Below, in pieces: positions 32,782 through 42,303 of a DNA stretch of 64,000 bases (position 1 is the stretch's first letter; every line of letters starts with the position of its first letter). The notes below the pieces were generated by a model. That model saw only the letters and a list, made by a program, of their open reading frames with translations, was not told the origin of the DNA and did not search any database. The stretch covers positions 3,162,001-3,226,000 of the forward strand of contig OZ244059.1 of NCBI GenBank assembly GCA_965215385.1, given 5' to 3'. Made by a program: the position numbers and the translations under genes. Source of the DNA: JAPORY01 sp965215385 (GTDB lineage: Bacteria; Pseudomonadota; Alphaproteobacteria; Rhodobacterales; Rhodobacteraceae).

Positions 32782-35634
32782 ATGATGGGAAGGAGTTTGT
32801 GGAACAGTATTTCTCGTCATCCAATCGCCTTCGACCCTGACCAAGTCGCTAATGCCGTCGCTGACCTGCCGGCGGAACTGGCAACTGACGCCATTGGTGA
32901 GCTTCTGCGTGGGACGGCGGGTTCAAGCCCGTTCCTCGCCAAATTAATGCCGACGCACGCGGAATGGCTTCTCAATGTCTGCCGAACTCCCGCTGACGCG
33001 GTCATTCATGATTTGCTCGCCGATGTTAGCAAACAAGTCGAGAATGCCGAATGGTCCGATTTACTGGTGCACTTACGGCGCACACGGGCACGGGCGGCCT
33101 TATTTATCGCACTCTGTGATCTCGGCGGAGTCTGGGAGTTTGGCGACATTACCGGTCGGTTATCGGATCTCGCTGACGGTCTAACGTCAGTTGCATTGCG
33201 CTGGATCATCGCGAAAGAAATTCGCCGTGGCAAGCTTCCCGGTGTCGAGGAGTCAGATCTCAACAATGCGGCAGGCCTATTTGTCATCGCGATGGGCAAA
33301 ATGGGGGCACAGGAACTCAATTATTCTTCCGATATCGATCTCATTTGTTTGTTTGACCAAGATAAATTTGCAGACGCCGATCGCGGTGCGGCTCGCGCAC
33401 GGTTTATTCATGTCATTCGGACCTTGGTAAAGGCACTTTCCGATTGGACGGCGGACGGATATGTCTTTCGGACCGATTTGCGCTTGCGTCCGACACCGTC
33501 GACTACTCCGGTCTGCATGGCGATGGACGCGGCCGAAAATTATTACGCATCAATCGGCCGCACGTGGGAGCGCGCTGCGCATATCAAGGCGCGAACCGCT
33601 GCCGGGGACCTAAACGCTGGTCGCCGCTACTTGCGCAGCCTAGCCCCGTTCATTTGGCGCGCACCCTTAGATTTTGCGGCGATCGACGATATTGAGGAGA
33701 TACTGCGAAAGATCAGAGTGAAGAAAGGACATTTCTCGCTTGCTGCAGTTCCGGGTTGCGACATTAAACTCAACCCTGGTGGCATCCGGGAAATTGAACT
33801 TTTTGTCCAGACCCGCCAGCTCATAACGGCAGGGCGCTTGCCAAGCCTTCGCGAACCGAAAACCCTCGGAGCTCTCGCGGCCCTGCGCGACGAAGGCATC
33901 ATCACGACAACGATGTGCGCGTCGCTATCAGAGATTTATATCGCCCACCGTACGGTTGAGCATCGATTGCAAATGATTGATGATAAGCAGACCCAAACCA
34001 TTCCGAAAGACGAAAATGCGCGACGGCGGATTGCCGCCCTTGACGGGTACGGAGACCGAGAGGCGTGGGAAAAAGCGATTGCGCACCGGCTGGCGATGGT
34101 GAATCAAATTACGCAGGAGTTCTTTGACGCTAGTGCCCGCGTTCCGACACAAGCCGAAAAACTTGTTCTTGATCAGCCAACATTGTCGACCTTAGGCTTT
34201 GAAAATCCGGCGACGGTGCTGCGAATTATCCAACGTTGGCGGGGCGGCAGTATGGCCGCCCTCGCGTCCGAAACTGCGCGACGACTTTACGAGTCGATTG
34301 AGGCAGATATTGTAAGATTGCTGGCAAAGGCCGATGAAGCGGACGCGGCGGTTGCGGCCTTTGATCGATTTCTCGGTGACTTGACCAATGGTCGGCATGT
34401 GTTCTCGCTGCTGAAGGCCAATCGACATCTAATTGCCGACGTCATTGAAATTCTGGTAACGGCGCCGCGGCTTGTAAATATCTTGGGGCGTTGGCCACAA
34501 ACCTTAGATGCGCATCTTGACGAAGGCTTTTTTCAACAATTTCCATCGCAAGAATGGCTTGCAGCCGATCTACATATTCGAATCGGTGAGACCGAACATT
34601 ATGAACGAATTCTGGAAATTGTAAGAATTTGGGCTCGCGAACTTCGATTTCGCGTTTCGGTTCACGTTCTAAAGGGCCTGCTTGATGACGTCAGTGCCGG
34701 GCACGCTTTTACGGCAATTGCGGAAGCAACTCTTGAGGCGTTGACCCCAATCGTCATTGCGGCGTTTACCGAACGCTACGGTCAACTGCCAGGGCGAGGG
34801 ATCGGTATTGTTGGCATGGGCAAACTTGGCACTCGCGAGATGACGGCGCGGTCGGACCTTGATCTCATTGTGATTTATGATGATCGTCACTGCGCTAATG
34901 CGCACGAACGGCGCACCGCCAAGGCATACTATGGGCGCCTTACGCGGTATTTGGTCACGGCTTTTACCGCCGATACGGCAAAGGGGCGGCTATACTGTGT
35001 TGACTTGCGTCCGCGCCCCTCTGGGAATCGGGGACCGATTGCGGTTTCGCTAACGAGCTTTCGCGATCATCAAATTCAGCAGGCCGGAGTTTGGGAGCAT
35101 CTTGCATTGATGCGCGGTCGTGTTGTCGTTGGTGAGCGCGAACTACGGCAGGAAATTGAACAGATCATTGATCAGGCGTTGTTGAGCCGACACCAAGATG
35201 AGCAAGTGATCTCGGAAGCGCGCACACTGCGCGAACGCCGGATTGCGACTGCTGAAATTGTCAACACGAACCCGTGCTTGTCGGTGTCAAACACCGGCGG
35301 GCTGCAAGAGATTGACTTCCTCGCGCAGACTAACGGGCTCTACCGGGGGGTGGGCTTTGGGTGTTCGGCGCGAGAGATATTGCCGAAAATTGCGGGGACA
35401 AAACGGTTGAGTTCAGAAGACATTGATCATTTAGAACGGGCAATCACGATTCAAACACAACTACAACAGATCGATTGCGTGGCTCGGGAAAATCATTATA
35501 ATAGTAGCAATGAGCGACTGCGCCGGGTTATGGCGGCGGCGGCCGGAGAAAAAGATTATGACGGGCTTGCAAAAACGCTAAGAGCTGTGCAAGAAAAGGC
35601 GGCAAAGATCTGTAGTGCCGCGTTCTGTCCCTAA
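32782..35634 (+). CDS. glnE: bifunctional glutamine synthetase adenylyltransferase/deadenylase GlnE
   Basis: 950 residues with both nucleotidyltransferase halves. The N-terminal half (AMP removal) has GAQELNYSSDIDLICLFD. The C-terminal half (AMP addition) has GMGKLGTREMTARSDLDLIV. Each is followed by the helical regions of the family, with NPGGIREIELFVQ and GGLQEIDFLAQ. It tunes glutamine synthetase in response to PII and glutamine. GGAGGGG lies just before the start (ATG at 32782 or 32785). Full length, no lesions. Confidence 0.95.
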   Translation: MMGRSLWNSISRHPIAFDPDQVANAVADLPAELATDAIGELLRGTAGSSPFLAKLMPTHAEWLLNVCRTPADAVIHDLLADVSKQVENAEWSDLLVHLRRTRARAALFIALCDLGGVWEFGDITGRLSDLADGLTSVALRWIIAKEIRRGKLPGVEESDLNNAAGLFVIAMGKMGAQELNYSSDIDLICLFDQDKFADADRGAARARFIHVIRTLVKALSDWTADGYVFRTDLRLRPTPSTTPVCMAMDAAENYYASIGRTWERAAHIKARTAAGDLNAGRRYLRSLAPFIWRAPLDFAAIDDIEEILRKIRVKKGHFSLAAVPGCDIKLNPGGIREIELFVQTRQLITAGRLPSLREPKTLGALAALRDEGIITTTMCASLSEIYIAHRTVEHRLQMIDDKQTQTIPKDENARRRIAALDGYGDREAWEKAIAHRLAMVNQITQEFFDASARVPTQAEKLVLDQPTLSTLGFENPATVLRIIQRWRGGSMAALASETARRLYESIEADIVRLLAKADEADAAVAAFDRFLGDLTNGRHVFSLLKANRHLIADVIEILVTAPRLVNILGRWPQTLDAHLDEGFFQQFPSQEWLAADLHIRIGETEHYERILEIVRIWARELRFRVSVHVLKGLLDDVSAGHAFTAIAEATLEALTPIVIAAFTERYGQLPGRGIGIVGMGKLGTREMTARSDLDLIVIYDDRHCANAHERRTAKAYYGRLTRYLVTAFTADTAKGRLYCVDLRPRPSGNRGPIAVSLTSFRDHQIQQAGVWEHLALMRGRVVVGERELRQEIEQIIDQALLSRHQDEQVISEARTLRERRIATAEIVNTNPCLSVSNTGGLQEIDFLAQTNGLYRGVGFGCSAREILPKIAGTKRLSSEDIDHLERAITIQTQLQQIDCVARENHYNSSNERLRRVMAAAAGEKDYDGLAKTLRAVQEKAAKICSAAFCP

Positions 35635-35895
35635 CTGTGAGTGGCGTCGCAGTTGGCGGGAATGCTCTCGGCAATTCGCGCCGGCACGGAACATATGTCG
35701 AAATTGGTTTCTAGGCTGGTAACAAGAGGAGCTAAAAGGCTTTTTCACGAGTGGCAGATATCTATAAATACGCTTTTGTGGTTGACGGTTACAACAGAAT
35801 AGAGCAACAGAGAGCAATGAGGTGAGGGGTGACCGCACCTAATAACGCTCGAATGAGCCTGTAACCCATCGGATGAACATTAGGAAAGACGCGCG

Positions 35896-36234
35896 ATGGA
35901 ATTGAGAGTTTCGAAGCATAACGCCGTAACTATTGCTGAAGTTGACGGTCGCATTGACGGCATGACCGCCAAAGAATTTGAAGAAAAGATGACCGCTGCG
36001 ATACCCGAAGGGGGTGGGCCGATGGTTTGCGATTTGGCCGCCGTATCCTACGTGAGTAGTGCGGGATTGCGCGCCATTCTTGTCATCGCAAAGCGTTTCT
36101 CGAAAGACGGCAATTTTTTCTCGGTTTGCGGACATAGTGGACCAGTCGCGGAAGTCCTGCGGATATCAGGATTTGAGAAAATCATTCCAATGCATGAAAG
36201 TCGAGCGGTTGCGTTGGAAAAAGCCGAAGGCTGA
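35896..36234 (+). CDS. STAS-domain anti-sigma factor antagonist (RsbV/SpoIIAA-like)
   Basis: 112 residues, one STAS domain. The phosphorylatable serine sits in SYVSSAGLRAIL (Ser54-Ser55), with the usual VCDLAAV strand before it. In partner switching the unphosphorylated form binds an RsbW-type kinase and frees that kinase's target; an RsbU-type phosphatase resets it. Here the kinase gene follows with no gap (TGA then ATG) and a phosphatase gene ends the same run. This gene opens the operon 260 bases after glnE. Confidence 0.88.
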   Translation: MELRVSKHNAVTIAEVDGRIDGMTAKEFEEKMTAAIPEGGGPMVCDLAAVSYVSSAGLRAILVIAKRFSKDGNFFSVCGHSGPVAEVLRISGFEKIIPMHESRAVALEKAEG

Positions 36235-36684
36235 ATGGTTACTAGCCCCATGGCAGAAAAGCGGCAATTAGACCTCCCCGCTAAGTCCGAAAATTTGGAA
36301 AAAATTTTTGACTGGATCGACGCGTCCTGCGCAGCGTATGAGCCAGCCCAACAGTTCGCCGTCAGCATTCAGCTTGTCGCGGAGGAACTCTTCCTCAACG
36401 TGCTGAACCACTCAGCGGCGACGGCGAGTGCTCACGGCCGGGTCAGTCTATCGTTTAGTCCGCAGCCGCAGGGTGTGGTGTTGGTTTTTGCCGACGATGG
36501 CGCGCCGTTCGATCCGACAACAGAGGCACCTGAACCCGATACCGATGCGGCAATTGAAGATCGCAAGATTGGCGGACTGGGTCTAAAATTAGTGCGTGAG
36601 ATTCCCAGCAAATTGGCCTACACGCGCACCGAGCAAGGTAATCAACTAAGCTTATTATTCGGTGAGGGAGAGTTACCTGATTAG
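36235..36684 (+). CDS. RsbW-like serine kinase / anti-sigma-type ATPase
   Basis: 149 residues, one HATPase_c_2 domain. N box EELFLNVLNH, G1 box FADDGAPFDP and G2 box IGGLGLKLVRE are all present, so it should bind ATP and phosphorylate the STAS partner. The start directly follows the STAS stop; an ATG at 36250 is an alternative. No sigma factor of the B group is in the window, so its target may be a response regulator, a cyclase or the fusion protein downstream. Confidence 0.88.
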   Translation: MVTSPMAEKRQLDLPAKSENLEKIFDWIDASCAAYEPAQQFAVSIQLVAEELFLNVLNHSAATASAHGRVSLSFSPQPQGVVLVFADDGAPFDPTTEAPEPDTDAAIEDRKIGGLGLKLVREIPSKLAYTRTEQGNQLSLLFGEGELPD

Positions 36685-36919
36685 GTGATAATATTGACCC
36701 TGCCAATTCTTCACGAAGTCTTGAGGTTGTATACTAAATGCTTTTCATCGGCGTAAGAAAAAGATCACATAAGTCAATCGTCTTTGTGCTTTCAGATTAG
36801 TAATTTTCCTGACGTCGCCGAAAGGAAAACAGCATGCTCGGCATGGCACTAACCGAACGGCATGAATGATGCTATCAAAAGCGGCGATAGTGATTGCTTG
36901 TGTGAGCGACTGCGTGGCT

Positions 36920-36939
36920 GCCTACCAATGCCGGTAGGC
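36920..36939 (+). other. perfect hairpin in the leader of the fusion gene
   Basis: GCCTACC and GGTAGGC pair around a six-base loop, about 100 bases before the start at 37036, inside a 350-base gap with no ORF of note. No T run follows, so it is not an obvious terminator; it may be an mRNA structure or a protein site. Confidence 0.35.
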
Positions 36940-37035
36940 TTGCGCTTGGGAACCGGACTGTGACAAACGCCGCCCTGTTAATCTGTCTGTAAGGTAGGGT
37001 GCAATATTTATTCCATATGCCATAGAGAGAAGCTA

Positions 37036-40000
37036 ATGTCAGACGAAGAAGTGCATCTTGAACTGCGGGCGGCAACGAAGAATCTTTCGATTCTTAGTGA
37101 TTGGATCGCTAAATTTTGCGCCGCGCACTCGGAAGCGGCGGCCTATGAATACAAAATCCAACTCGTTGCTGAGGAACTATTCCTCAATGTGGTTCACCAC
37201 GTTGAAGCTGAGGAAGTTACAAACGAGGACGTTGCATTCGGCCTTAAACTAATTCCGCGGGGCGTGGAGTTAATGGTGGCGTCTTCGGGACCGGAATTTA
37301 ACCCGTTTGACGGGGCACCAGAACCCGATCTCGAGGCGTCGATTAATGAACGAGCGGTGGGCGGCCTCGGGCTGGTGATGGTCCGAGAACTCGCTGACGA
37401 GCAGCAATATAATCGCATTAACAATCAAAATCAGTTGCGTCTCGCCTTTGGATCGAAGACGACAGAGCCGATCAGTTCTCAAGGCGGTAAAGAGCAAAGT
37501 TCTTTGACCAGCGACGGTGAAGAACACGCCCAGCTTTTCGAAGTGTCGGGGGCCACAGAGAGTTGCCGCCCTCAAGGTATAACCTTCCAAATTCTGGCTG
37601 TTTTGCTCGTTCTGGTGACGGCAAGCATCGCGGCGACCGCAGTCTTGAATTATATCAAGTTTGAACGAATTCTCACCGACGCGACGGCGGCTCGTTATGA
37701 TCCCGTACTTCGTGAGGTGGATCGCAGTATTGCCGAAAGTCTACTGAGTGGTTTGACGCTTTCCTCGACGCTAACGACCCAGACGCTACTTGATCGCTCG
37801 ACGCGGCAATTCGGACAAGAATTCTCGCTCACCGTTTATGATTTAGACGGCACTCCGCTATTCCATTCGGGTGCGGCGAGTCCGGGACCAGCACCAAAGA
37901 CCATTCCCGAGATAGATCAGATTACCAGCGACTCGTCGCAGTTAGGTCAATATGTGCGTCAAGCTGCAATCACCCAAGATGGAGTTATCGTCGGTAGCAT
38001 TGCCCTATCGCATTCAGTCGATGGAGCATCTTGGGATATCAATGCAGTCAGAGAGGAACTGCAGACGGCAGGAATTGTTGCAATTGTGCCCTTTTTGCCG
38101 CTTCTTCTGGCCCTGACGGTCTTTATGATCGGTCGCATTGAAGGGCGTCTGCACGCGGGTATGATAGCCGTTGAACGTGTTTCCAAAACTCACTCTGACC
38201 AAAATCCGGTCGAGGGGATTTGGCGCGTCCAACGATTCTTAAGCATAATTCGTAAGGGGCAAGGCTGGACACGAGAGATGACCGGGGCGCGGCCAATTCT
38301 CTTAGTTTTATTGTTGGGATTACTCGCCTTTCCATTCTTGGTCTTTGGCTTCCTGTCGGTTCGGGTTTTAGAGCCAAAATATTTGAATGAATTTGAAACG
38401 CAAACCATTACGGCTGTAATCGGGGTGCAGCGGCGAGTTGATTATGCAGTCTCAGCTTTTGGTGGCTTGTCGACCTTGCGGGATGTTGAACGCGTTCTCG
38501 ATCGCGCCCGTTCTTCGGCCCCAGGTATGAGCTTTTTTGCGCTAACCGATCCTGATGGCAACATTATGCATCTTTCGGCAGATTTTCCGCTTGACGTTCG
38601 CAACAAACTTTCGATGTTCTCGGCGGAGACGACCGTGACACCGATGAGTTCCTTTGAGGAGACATTTGCTGATCTAACGGGAATTGCGTTGAGTTCGCCC
38701 GTGACCATGGCAGCGGATGGCGATAGTGAGTTGCTCATTACCAGCGTTCCTATCACCAAAGACAATGGTGACTTGGTTGGTCAATTGTATGCGGCCGTCG
38801 ATATTGACACGCTAAACGCGGTTAAACGAGATATCTGGATTGATACTGGAGTGGTGATTTTTGCGGTGATACTGATTGCGACTGAACTCCTGATCCTAGT
38901 CTTCTCATTGTTACTGATTCGGCCCGCGTGGGCGATTGATTTTCTTATGGCGCGGTTACAGCAACGAGATCTGCGTTTTACCCTGCCGGCATTTGGCGGC
39001 GGCAGTGCGAAGCGGGTGATTCAACGGATTGATGAGGCGATGAGCCGAGCGGCGGCGGCCCGCTCAACATTATGTTTGACCCCGCCGAGTTCGCAAGGGC
39101 CTACCACGGTTCAAATTCCGGCACTGAGCCATGTCCGCTTACCGTTGTTTCTATTTTTTCTAGCGGAAGCCCTATTAAGGCCCATATTGCCTCAGTTCCT
39201 CGGCACTTACGCCCCAACGGCAAGCGATTCCAACTTCTGGACTGGGATCATCATGGCCGGTTTTATGGCGACATCGCTGATATCGGTGTTGGTTGGATCC
39301 TTCCTTGCCGAGCGGCGCGGCGGGCCGCGGCAGGTGTTCTTTATCGGGGCAGTTTGTTCGGGCCTCGGCATGTTTGGGCATTTAATCGCCAATGACTTTT
39401 ATAGTATCTTGGGGGCGCGCATGTTGGCGGGGCTGGGTTATGGTCTAGTTTACGCAGCGGCGCAGGTGCATGTTGCCAAACATGCCGATTCCTTCCGTCG
39501 CACGACCGGCTTTTCTTTGTTTTTGGCAGTGATTGTTGCGGCGGAGGTTTGTGGCCCAGCTATTGGCGGCATCGTTGCCGACCGCTTCGGTATCGTGCCG
39601 GTGTTCTCGACAGCCTGCGCCCTAATTGTGGCGTCTGGAACCTTGTGTTTATTGCTGTTGCCAAGATTGTCGCCGAGTATTACCAATCCCAATATGATAC
39701 CAGAGTTAAGTCAGAACCAGGTGGCCTCGAGGTTGGCTGCAAAAATGACCGGTTGGGGCACGCAACTTGAAATGGCTCGCGAGATTTTGTCGAATAAGCG
39801 ATTTTCGGTTGCGATAGTTTGTTTCGCGATTCCGGCAAAAGCGCTTTTGACCGGCGGCTTGTTCTTGCTCGTGCCGTTGATCGTGTTTTCTAATGGGGGC
39901 GATGCGGCCGAGAGTGCGCGAGTATTGATGGGGTATGGCTTGGCAATTTTGCTGTTGCTGACCTTTGTGGCGCCGCTTGCCGACCGCTGGCGAGGATTTA

Positions 40001-40419
40001 ATCTCTGGGTAGCGGCGGGTAGTTTGGTAGCAGCGGTCGGCTTTGTCGTGCCGAATGGCTGGATATTGCTTGGTGACGGCGGACTGCTGTTCTTGTTCAT
40101 TGCAACGCTGCTGTTTGGTATTGGTCAAGTGTTATCGATTCCTACCCAAATCAGTTTCTTGCTCGAATCGACGGATAAACAAACCGCGCGCTTTGGTTCT
40201 GGTCCGGTGTTAGGCTTGTTCCGCTTTTTGGAGCGATTAGGTTCGTTTGCAGGGCCATTGATTGCGGGGGTGCTATTGTTAAACTATTCGCCCGACATTG
40301 CCTTAAAGTGGATGGCCTTAGGCGCGGTATTGCTCGCAGCCCTGGGACTAAGTTGGTTCCTAGCATTTGGTCAACAAGATGAGGAGAGCCAGATCAATGC
40401 CCTACTTATCGAGACGTGA
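37036..40419 (+). CDS. fusion: RsbW-like ATPase domain, two membrane sensor modules, MFS transporter
   Basis: 1127 residues. Residues 1-140 are an HATPase_c_2 domain like the protein encoded just upstream (N box EELFLNVVHH, G2 box VGGLGLVMVRE), but the G1 Asp region reads ASSGPEFNP, so ATP use may be lost. A membrane helix at about 184-206, an extracytoplasmic domain to 345, a helix at 346-366, a linker, a helix at 419-446, a second extracytoplasmic domain to 600 and a helix at 602-628 form two sensor modules. Residues 700-1120 are a complete twelve-helix MFS transporter (ERRGGPRQ between helices 2 and 3). It is one uninterrupted frame. I know of no named family with this order; role inferred only: a transporter-linked sensor in a partner-switching circuit. 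Confidence 0.85.
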   Translation: MSDEEVHLELRAATKNLSILSDWIAKFCAAHSEAAAYEYKIQLVAEELFLNVVHHVEAEEVTNEDVAFGLKLIPRGVELMVASSGPEFNPFDGAPEPDLEASINERAVGGLGLVMVRELADEQQYNRINNQNQLRLAFGSKTTEPISSQGGKEQSSLTSDGEEHAQLFEVSGATESCRPQGITFQILAVLLVLVTASIAATAVLNYIKFERILTDATAARYDPVLREVDRSIAESLLSGLTLSSTLTTQTLLDRSTRQFGQEFSLTVYDLDGTPLFHSGAASPGPAPKTIPEIDQITSDSSQLGQYVRQAAITQDGVIVGSIALSHSVDGASWDINAVREELQTAGIVAIVPFLPLLLALTVFMIGRIEGRLHAGMIAVERVSKTHSDQNPVEGIWRVQRFLSIIRKGQGWTREMTGARPILLVLLLGLLAFPFLVFGFLSVRVLEPKYLNEFETQTITAVIGVQRRVDYAVSAFGGLSTLRDVERVLDRARSSAPGMSFFALTDPDGNIMHLSADFPLDVRNKLSMFSAETTVTPMSSFEETFADLTGIALSSPVTMAADGDSELLITSVPITKDNGDLVGQLYAAVDIDTLNAVKRDIWIDTGVVIFAVILIATELLILVFSLLLIRPAWAIDFLMARLQQRDLRFTLPAFGGGSAKRVIQRIDEAMSRAAAARSTLCLTPPSSQGPTTVQIPALSHVRLPLFLFFLAEALLRPILPQFLGTYAPTASDSNFWTGIIMAGFMATSLISVLVGSFLAERRGGPRQVFFIGAVCSGLGMFGHLIANDFYSILGARMLAGLGYGLVYAAAQVHVAKHADSFRRTTGFSLFLAVIVAAEVCGPAIGGIVADRFGIVPVFSTACALIVASGTLCLLLLPRLSPSITNPNMIPELSQNQVASRLAAKMTGWGTQLEMAREILSNKRFSVAIVCFAIPAKALLTGGLFLLVPLIVFSNGGDAAESARVLMGYGLAILLLLTFVAPLADRWRGFNLWVAAGSLVAAVGFVVPNGWILLGDGGLLFLFIATLLFGIGQVLSIPTQISFLLESTDKQTARFGSGPVLGLFRFLERLGSFAGPLIAGVLLLNYSPDIALKWMALGAVLLAALGLSWFLAFGQQDEESQINALLIET

Positions 40420-41419
40420 ACTCTGCGGCGGGCTGGTAGCGGCCACCGCCCTTAATCCAATTCGCGGGTCGGCTACAGCCCCGAAAACGATCTTTATGGT
40501 CTTGTGGCGGGGAGAGACTGAGGTTGAGAAAGGTTTTCGTGGCCATTTAGAAGAGCGTGGCCAACCGGTCAACATCATTGTGCGTTCCGTTGATCGTAAT
40601 GCTGACCGTGTGAAAGAAATTGTGGAAGAGATAAAACGGGTGGGACCTGATCTGGTATACTCTTGGGGAACGTCTGTGACGTTGGCCATTGCCGGCCGTG
40701 ATCCGGATCTAAGCGAAGGGCCCGATGATTACCCACCGACGATCACCGATATTCCGGTTCTCTTCACCATGGTTTCGCAACCGATCAAGTCTCGCATTAT
40801 CAAGGAGTTTGGCCCGACTGGACGCAATGTTACCGGGGTTAGTCACTTGGTCCCGTTAGAAACCCAGTTTGAAGCCATGCAGGCCTATATGCCGGTCGAT
40901 CGAATATCAGTGATCTTCACCCCGACGGAGACTAACTCCGCCATCGCTGCTGAGCGGCTTGTCAAGATTGGCCAAAGGATGAACGTACGAGTAGATCAAT
41001 TTCCGGTGCCTAATACCACCGATGGTAACCCGGATCCCGAATCACTGCCGAGTTTGATTGCCGCGGCGTCAGAATCCGGTGCCCAGTTTTTATATCTCGG
41101 GCCTGATAGCTTTCTTGGTCAGTATGCGCAGCGGGTGACTGATTTAGCAAACGCTTTGCGACTGCCGTCTTTTGCCGCAGTTGAGCGAATGTTGTCCGCC
41201 TCAGATGCGCTTTATGGATTGGTCGCCCGCTATCAGAAAGTGGGCCAATTCACCGCAACGAAAGCGGAACGCATATTATTTGGCGATGAGGACCCCGCCG
41301 ATATCCCGGTCGAACTTTTGCCGGAATTTTCCTATTTGATTAGGGCCGATGTTGCCCGCAAGTTGAAGATCTTTCCAAGTTTAGCACTCATGGATTATGC
41401 TGAGACAATTGAACCTTGA
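40397..41419 (+). CDS. periplasmic binding protein of the DUF534/ABC_sub_bind type
   Basis: 340 residues from the ATG at 40397, which overlaps the end of the fusion gene by 23 bases and has GAGGAG upstream. The N-terminus (LSRRELCGGLVAATALNP) looks like a twin-arginine signal. The body has the two-lobed pattern of the TrpX-like family: DLVYSWGTSVTLAI, IPVLFTMVSQP, GRNVTGVSH and FLYLGPDSFLGQY. Relatives bind small ligands such as tryptophan and usually pair with ABC permeases, which are absent here. In this operon it may present a ligand to the sensor modules of the fusion protein. Confidence 0.8.
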   Translation: MPYLSRRELCGGLVAATALNPIRGSATAPKTIFMVLWRGETEVEKGFRGHLEERGQPVNIIVRSVDRNADRVKEIVEEIKRVGPDLVYSWGTSVTLAIAGRDPDLSEGPDDYPPTITDIPVLFTMVSQPIKSRIIKEFGPTGRNVTGVSHLVPLETQFEAMQAYMPVDRISVIFTPTETNSAIAAERLVKIGQRMNVRVDQFPVPNTTDGNPDPESLPSLIAAASESGAQFLYLGPDSFLGQYAQRVTDLANALRLPSFAAVERMLSASDALYGLVARYQKVGQFTATKAERILFGDEDPADIPVELLPEFSYLIRADVARKLKIFPSLALMDYAETIEP

Positions 41420-41568
41420 CCGACAGCGGCGACCGCAAGGCCGGCAGTTCCGCTGCCGCAGCGCTGATACGCAGGCAATGCTAAGTCTAGGTTCCCGAGA
41501 CTCTTGGCTTGTGGTGCTACTACCGCCGCAAGCGAATGTGGGTGCATTAGGCCACGACGCTGCTACTG

Positions 41569-42303
41569 ATGCCGCAAATGGCCGACGTTGAGTTTCAAGG
41601 TTTGCAGCACTGGCTGCATGGTGATCGAGAAAGCACTGCCTTTGAGCGTCAGGGGATCAAGGTGCGGATGGGTAGCAAGACCGACATTCCGGCGTTGGTT
41701 GCAATTAACGCGCATTCGATTGCAGCTTTAGGTGGTGAAGGGTTATTTATGCCGATGTCAGAAGCCTTTTTCTTGAAGGTCATTCCCGCACGGTTATCAT
41801 TTGTATTGGAACGTGATAGGCAACTTCTCGGCTATAGTATTGCGGTACCGGCCGATTCTTCGCAGCCAGTTTTTTGGGACACGGAGCGGCGAAAGATTGG
41901 ACTATTGTTCGGTACCGCACTGGATCAAGAATTATGGCACCAGGGCTGGCAGAAATGGCTTGTCAATTTACGCCTTCGGGCATTTGAAGTGCTGGGTTTT
42001 GATGAAGTCCAATGTACCGTTTCACCCTTTAATTTACCGTCGCTGTTAAACTTAATCGAATCCGAGTTCCAAATTATTGGGCTCAAATCCCTGCTTGACG
42101 GTCATCCCCGATTTATCGTTCGACATCGTTTTGGCACTTATCGCGATGCCCCCCCACGTAATTTACAGTGGCAACAACAAGAATTGGCCAACGATCTAGC
42201 ACCTCATGCTGAACTCTTGCGGCGTGGCTATGTCGGGGCCTCGATTCAACGGCGTGAACCGGTGATGATTGCCTATTCTAAGCCCAAGGATGATCCCAAA
42301 TGA
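41569..42303 (+). CDS. GNAT-fold N-acetyltransferase-like protein
   Basis: 244 residues. Signs of the GNAT fold are VRMGSKTDIPALVAINAHS at the start of the domain, a GYSIAVPAD strand, a cofactor-loop-like DQELWHQGWQKWLVNL segment and the FEVLGFDEVQCTV strand. The canonical Q/RxxGxG/A loop is not clear, so activity is uncertain. The C-terminus extends past the domain. The last bases overlap the start of the phosphatase gene (ATGA at 42300-42303). No gene is seen in the 150 bases before it. Confidence 0.6.
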   Translation: MPQMADVEFQGLQHWLHGDRESTAFERQGIKVRMGSKTDIPALVAINAHSIAALGGEGLFMPMSEAFFLKVIPARLSFVLERDRQLLGYSIAVPADSSQPVFWDTERRKIGLLFGTALDQELWHQGWQKWLVNLRLRAFEVLGFDEVQCTVSPFNLPSLLNLIESEFQIIGLKSLLDGHPRFIVRHRFGTYRDAPPRNLQWQQQELANDLAPHAELLRRGYVGASIQRREPVMIAYSKPKDDPK

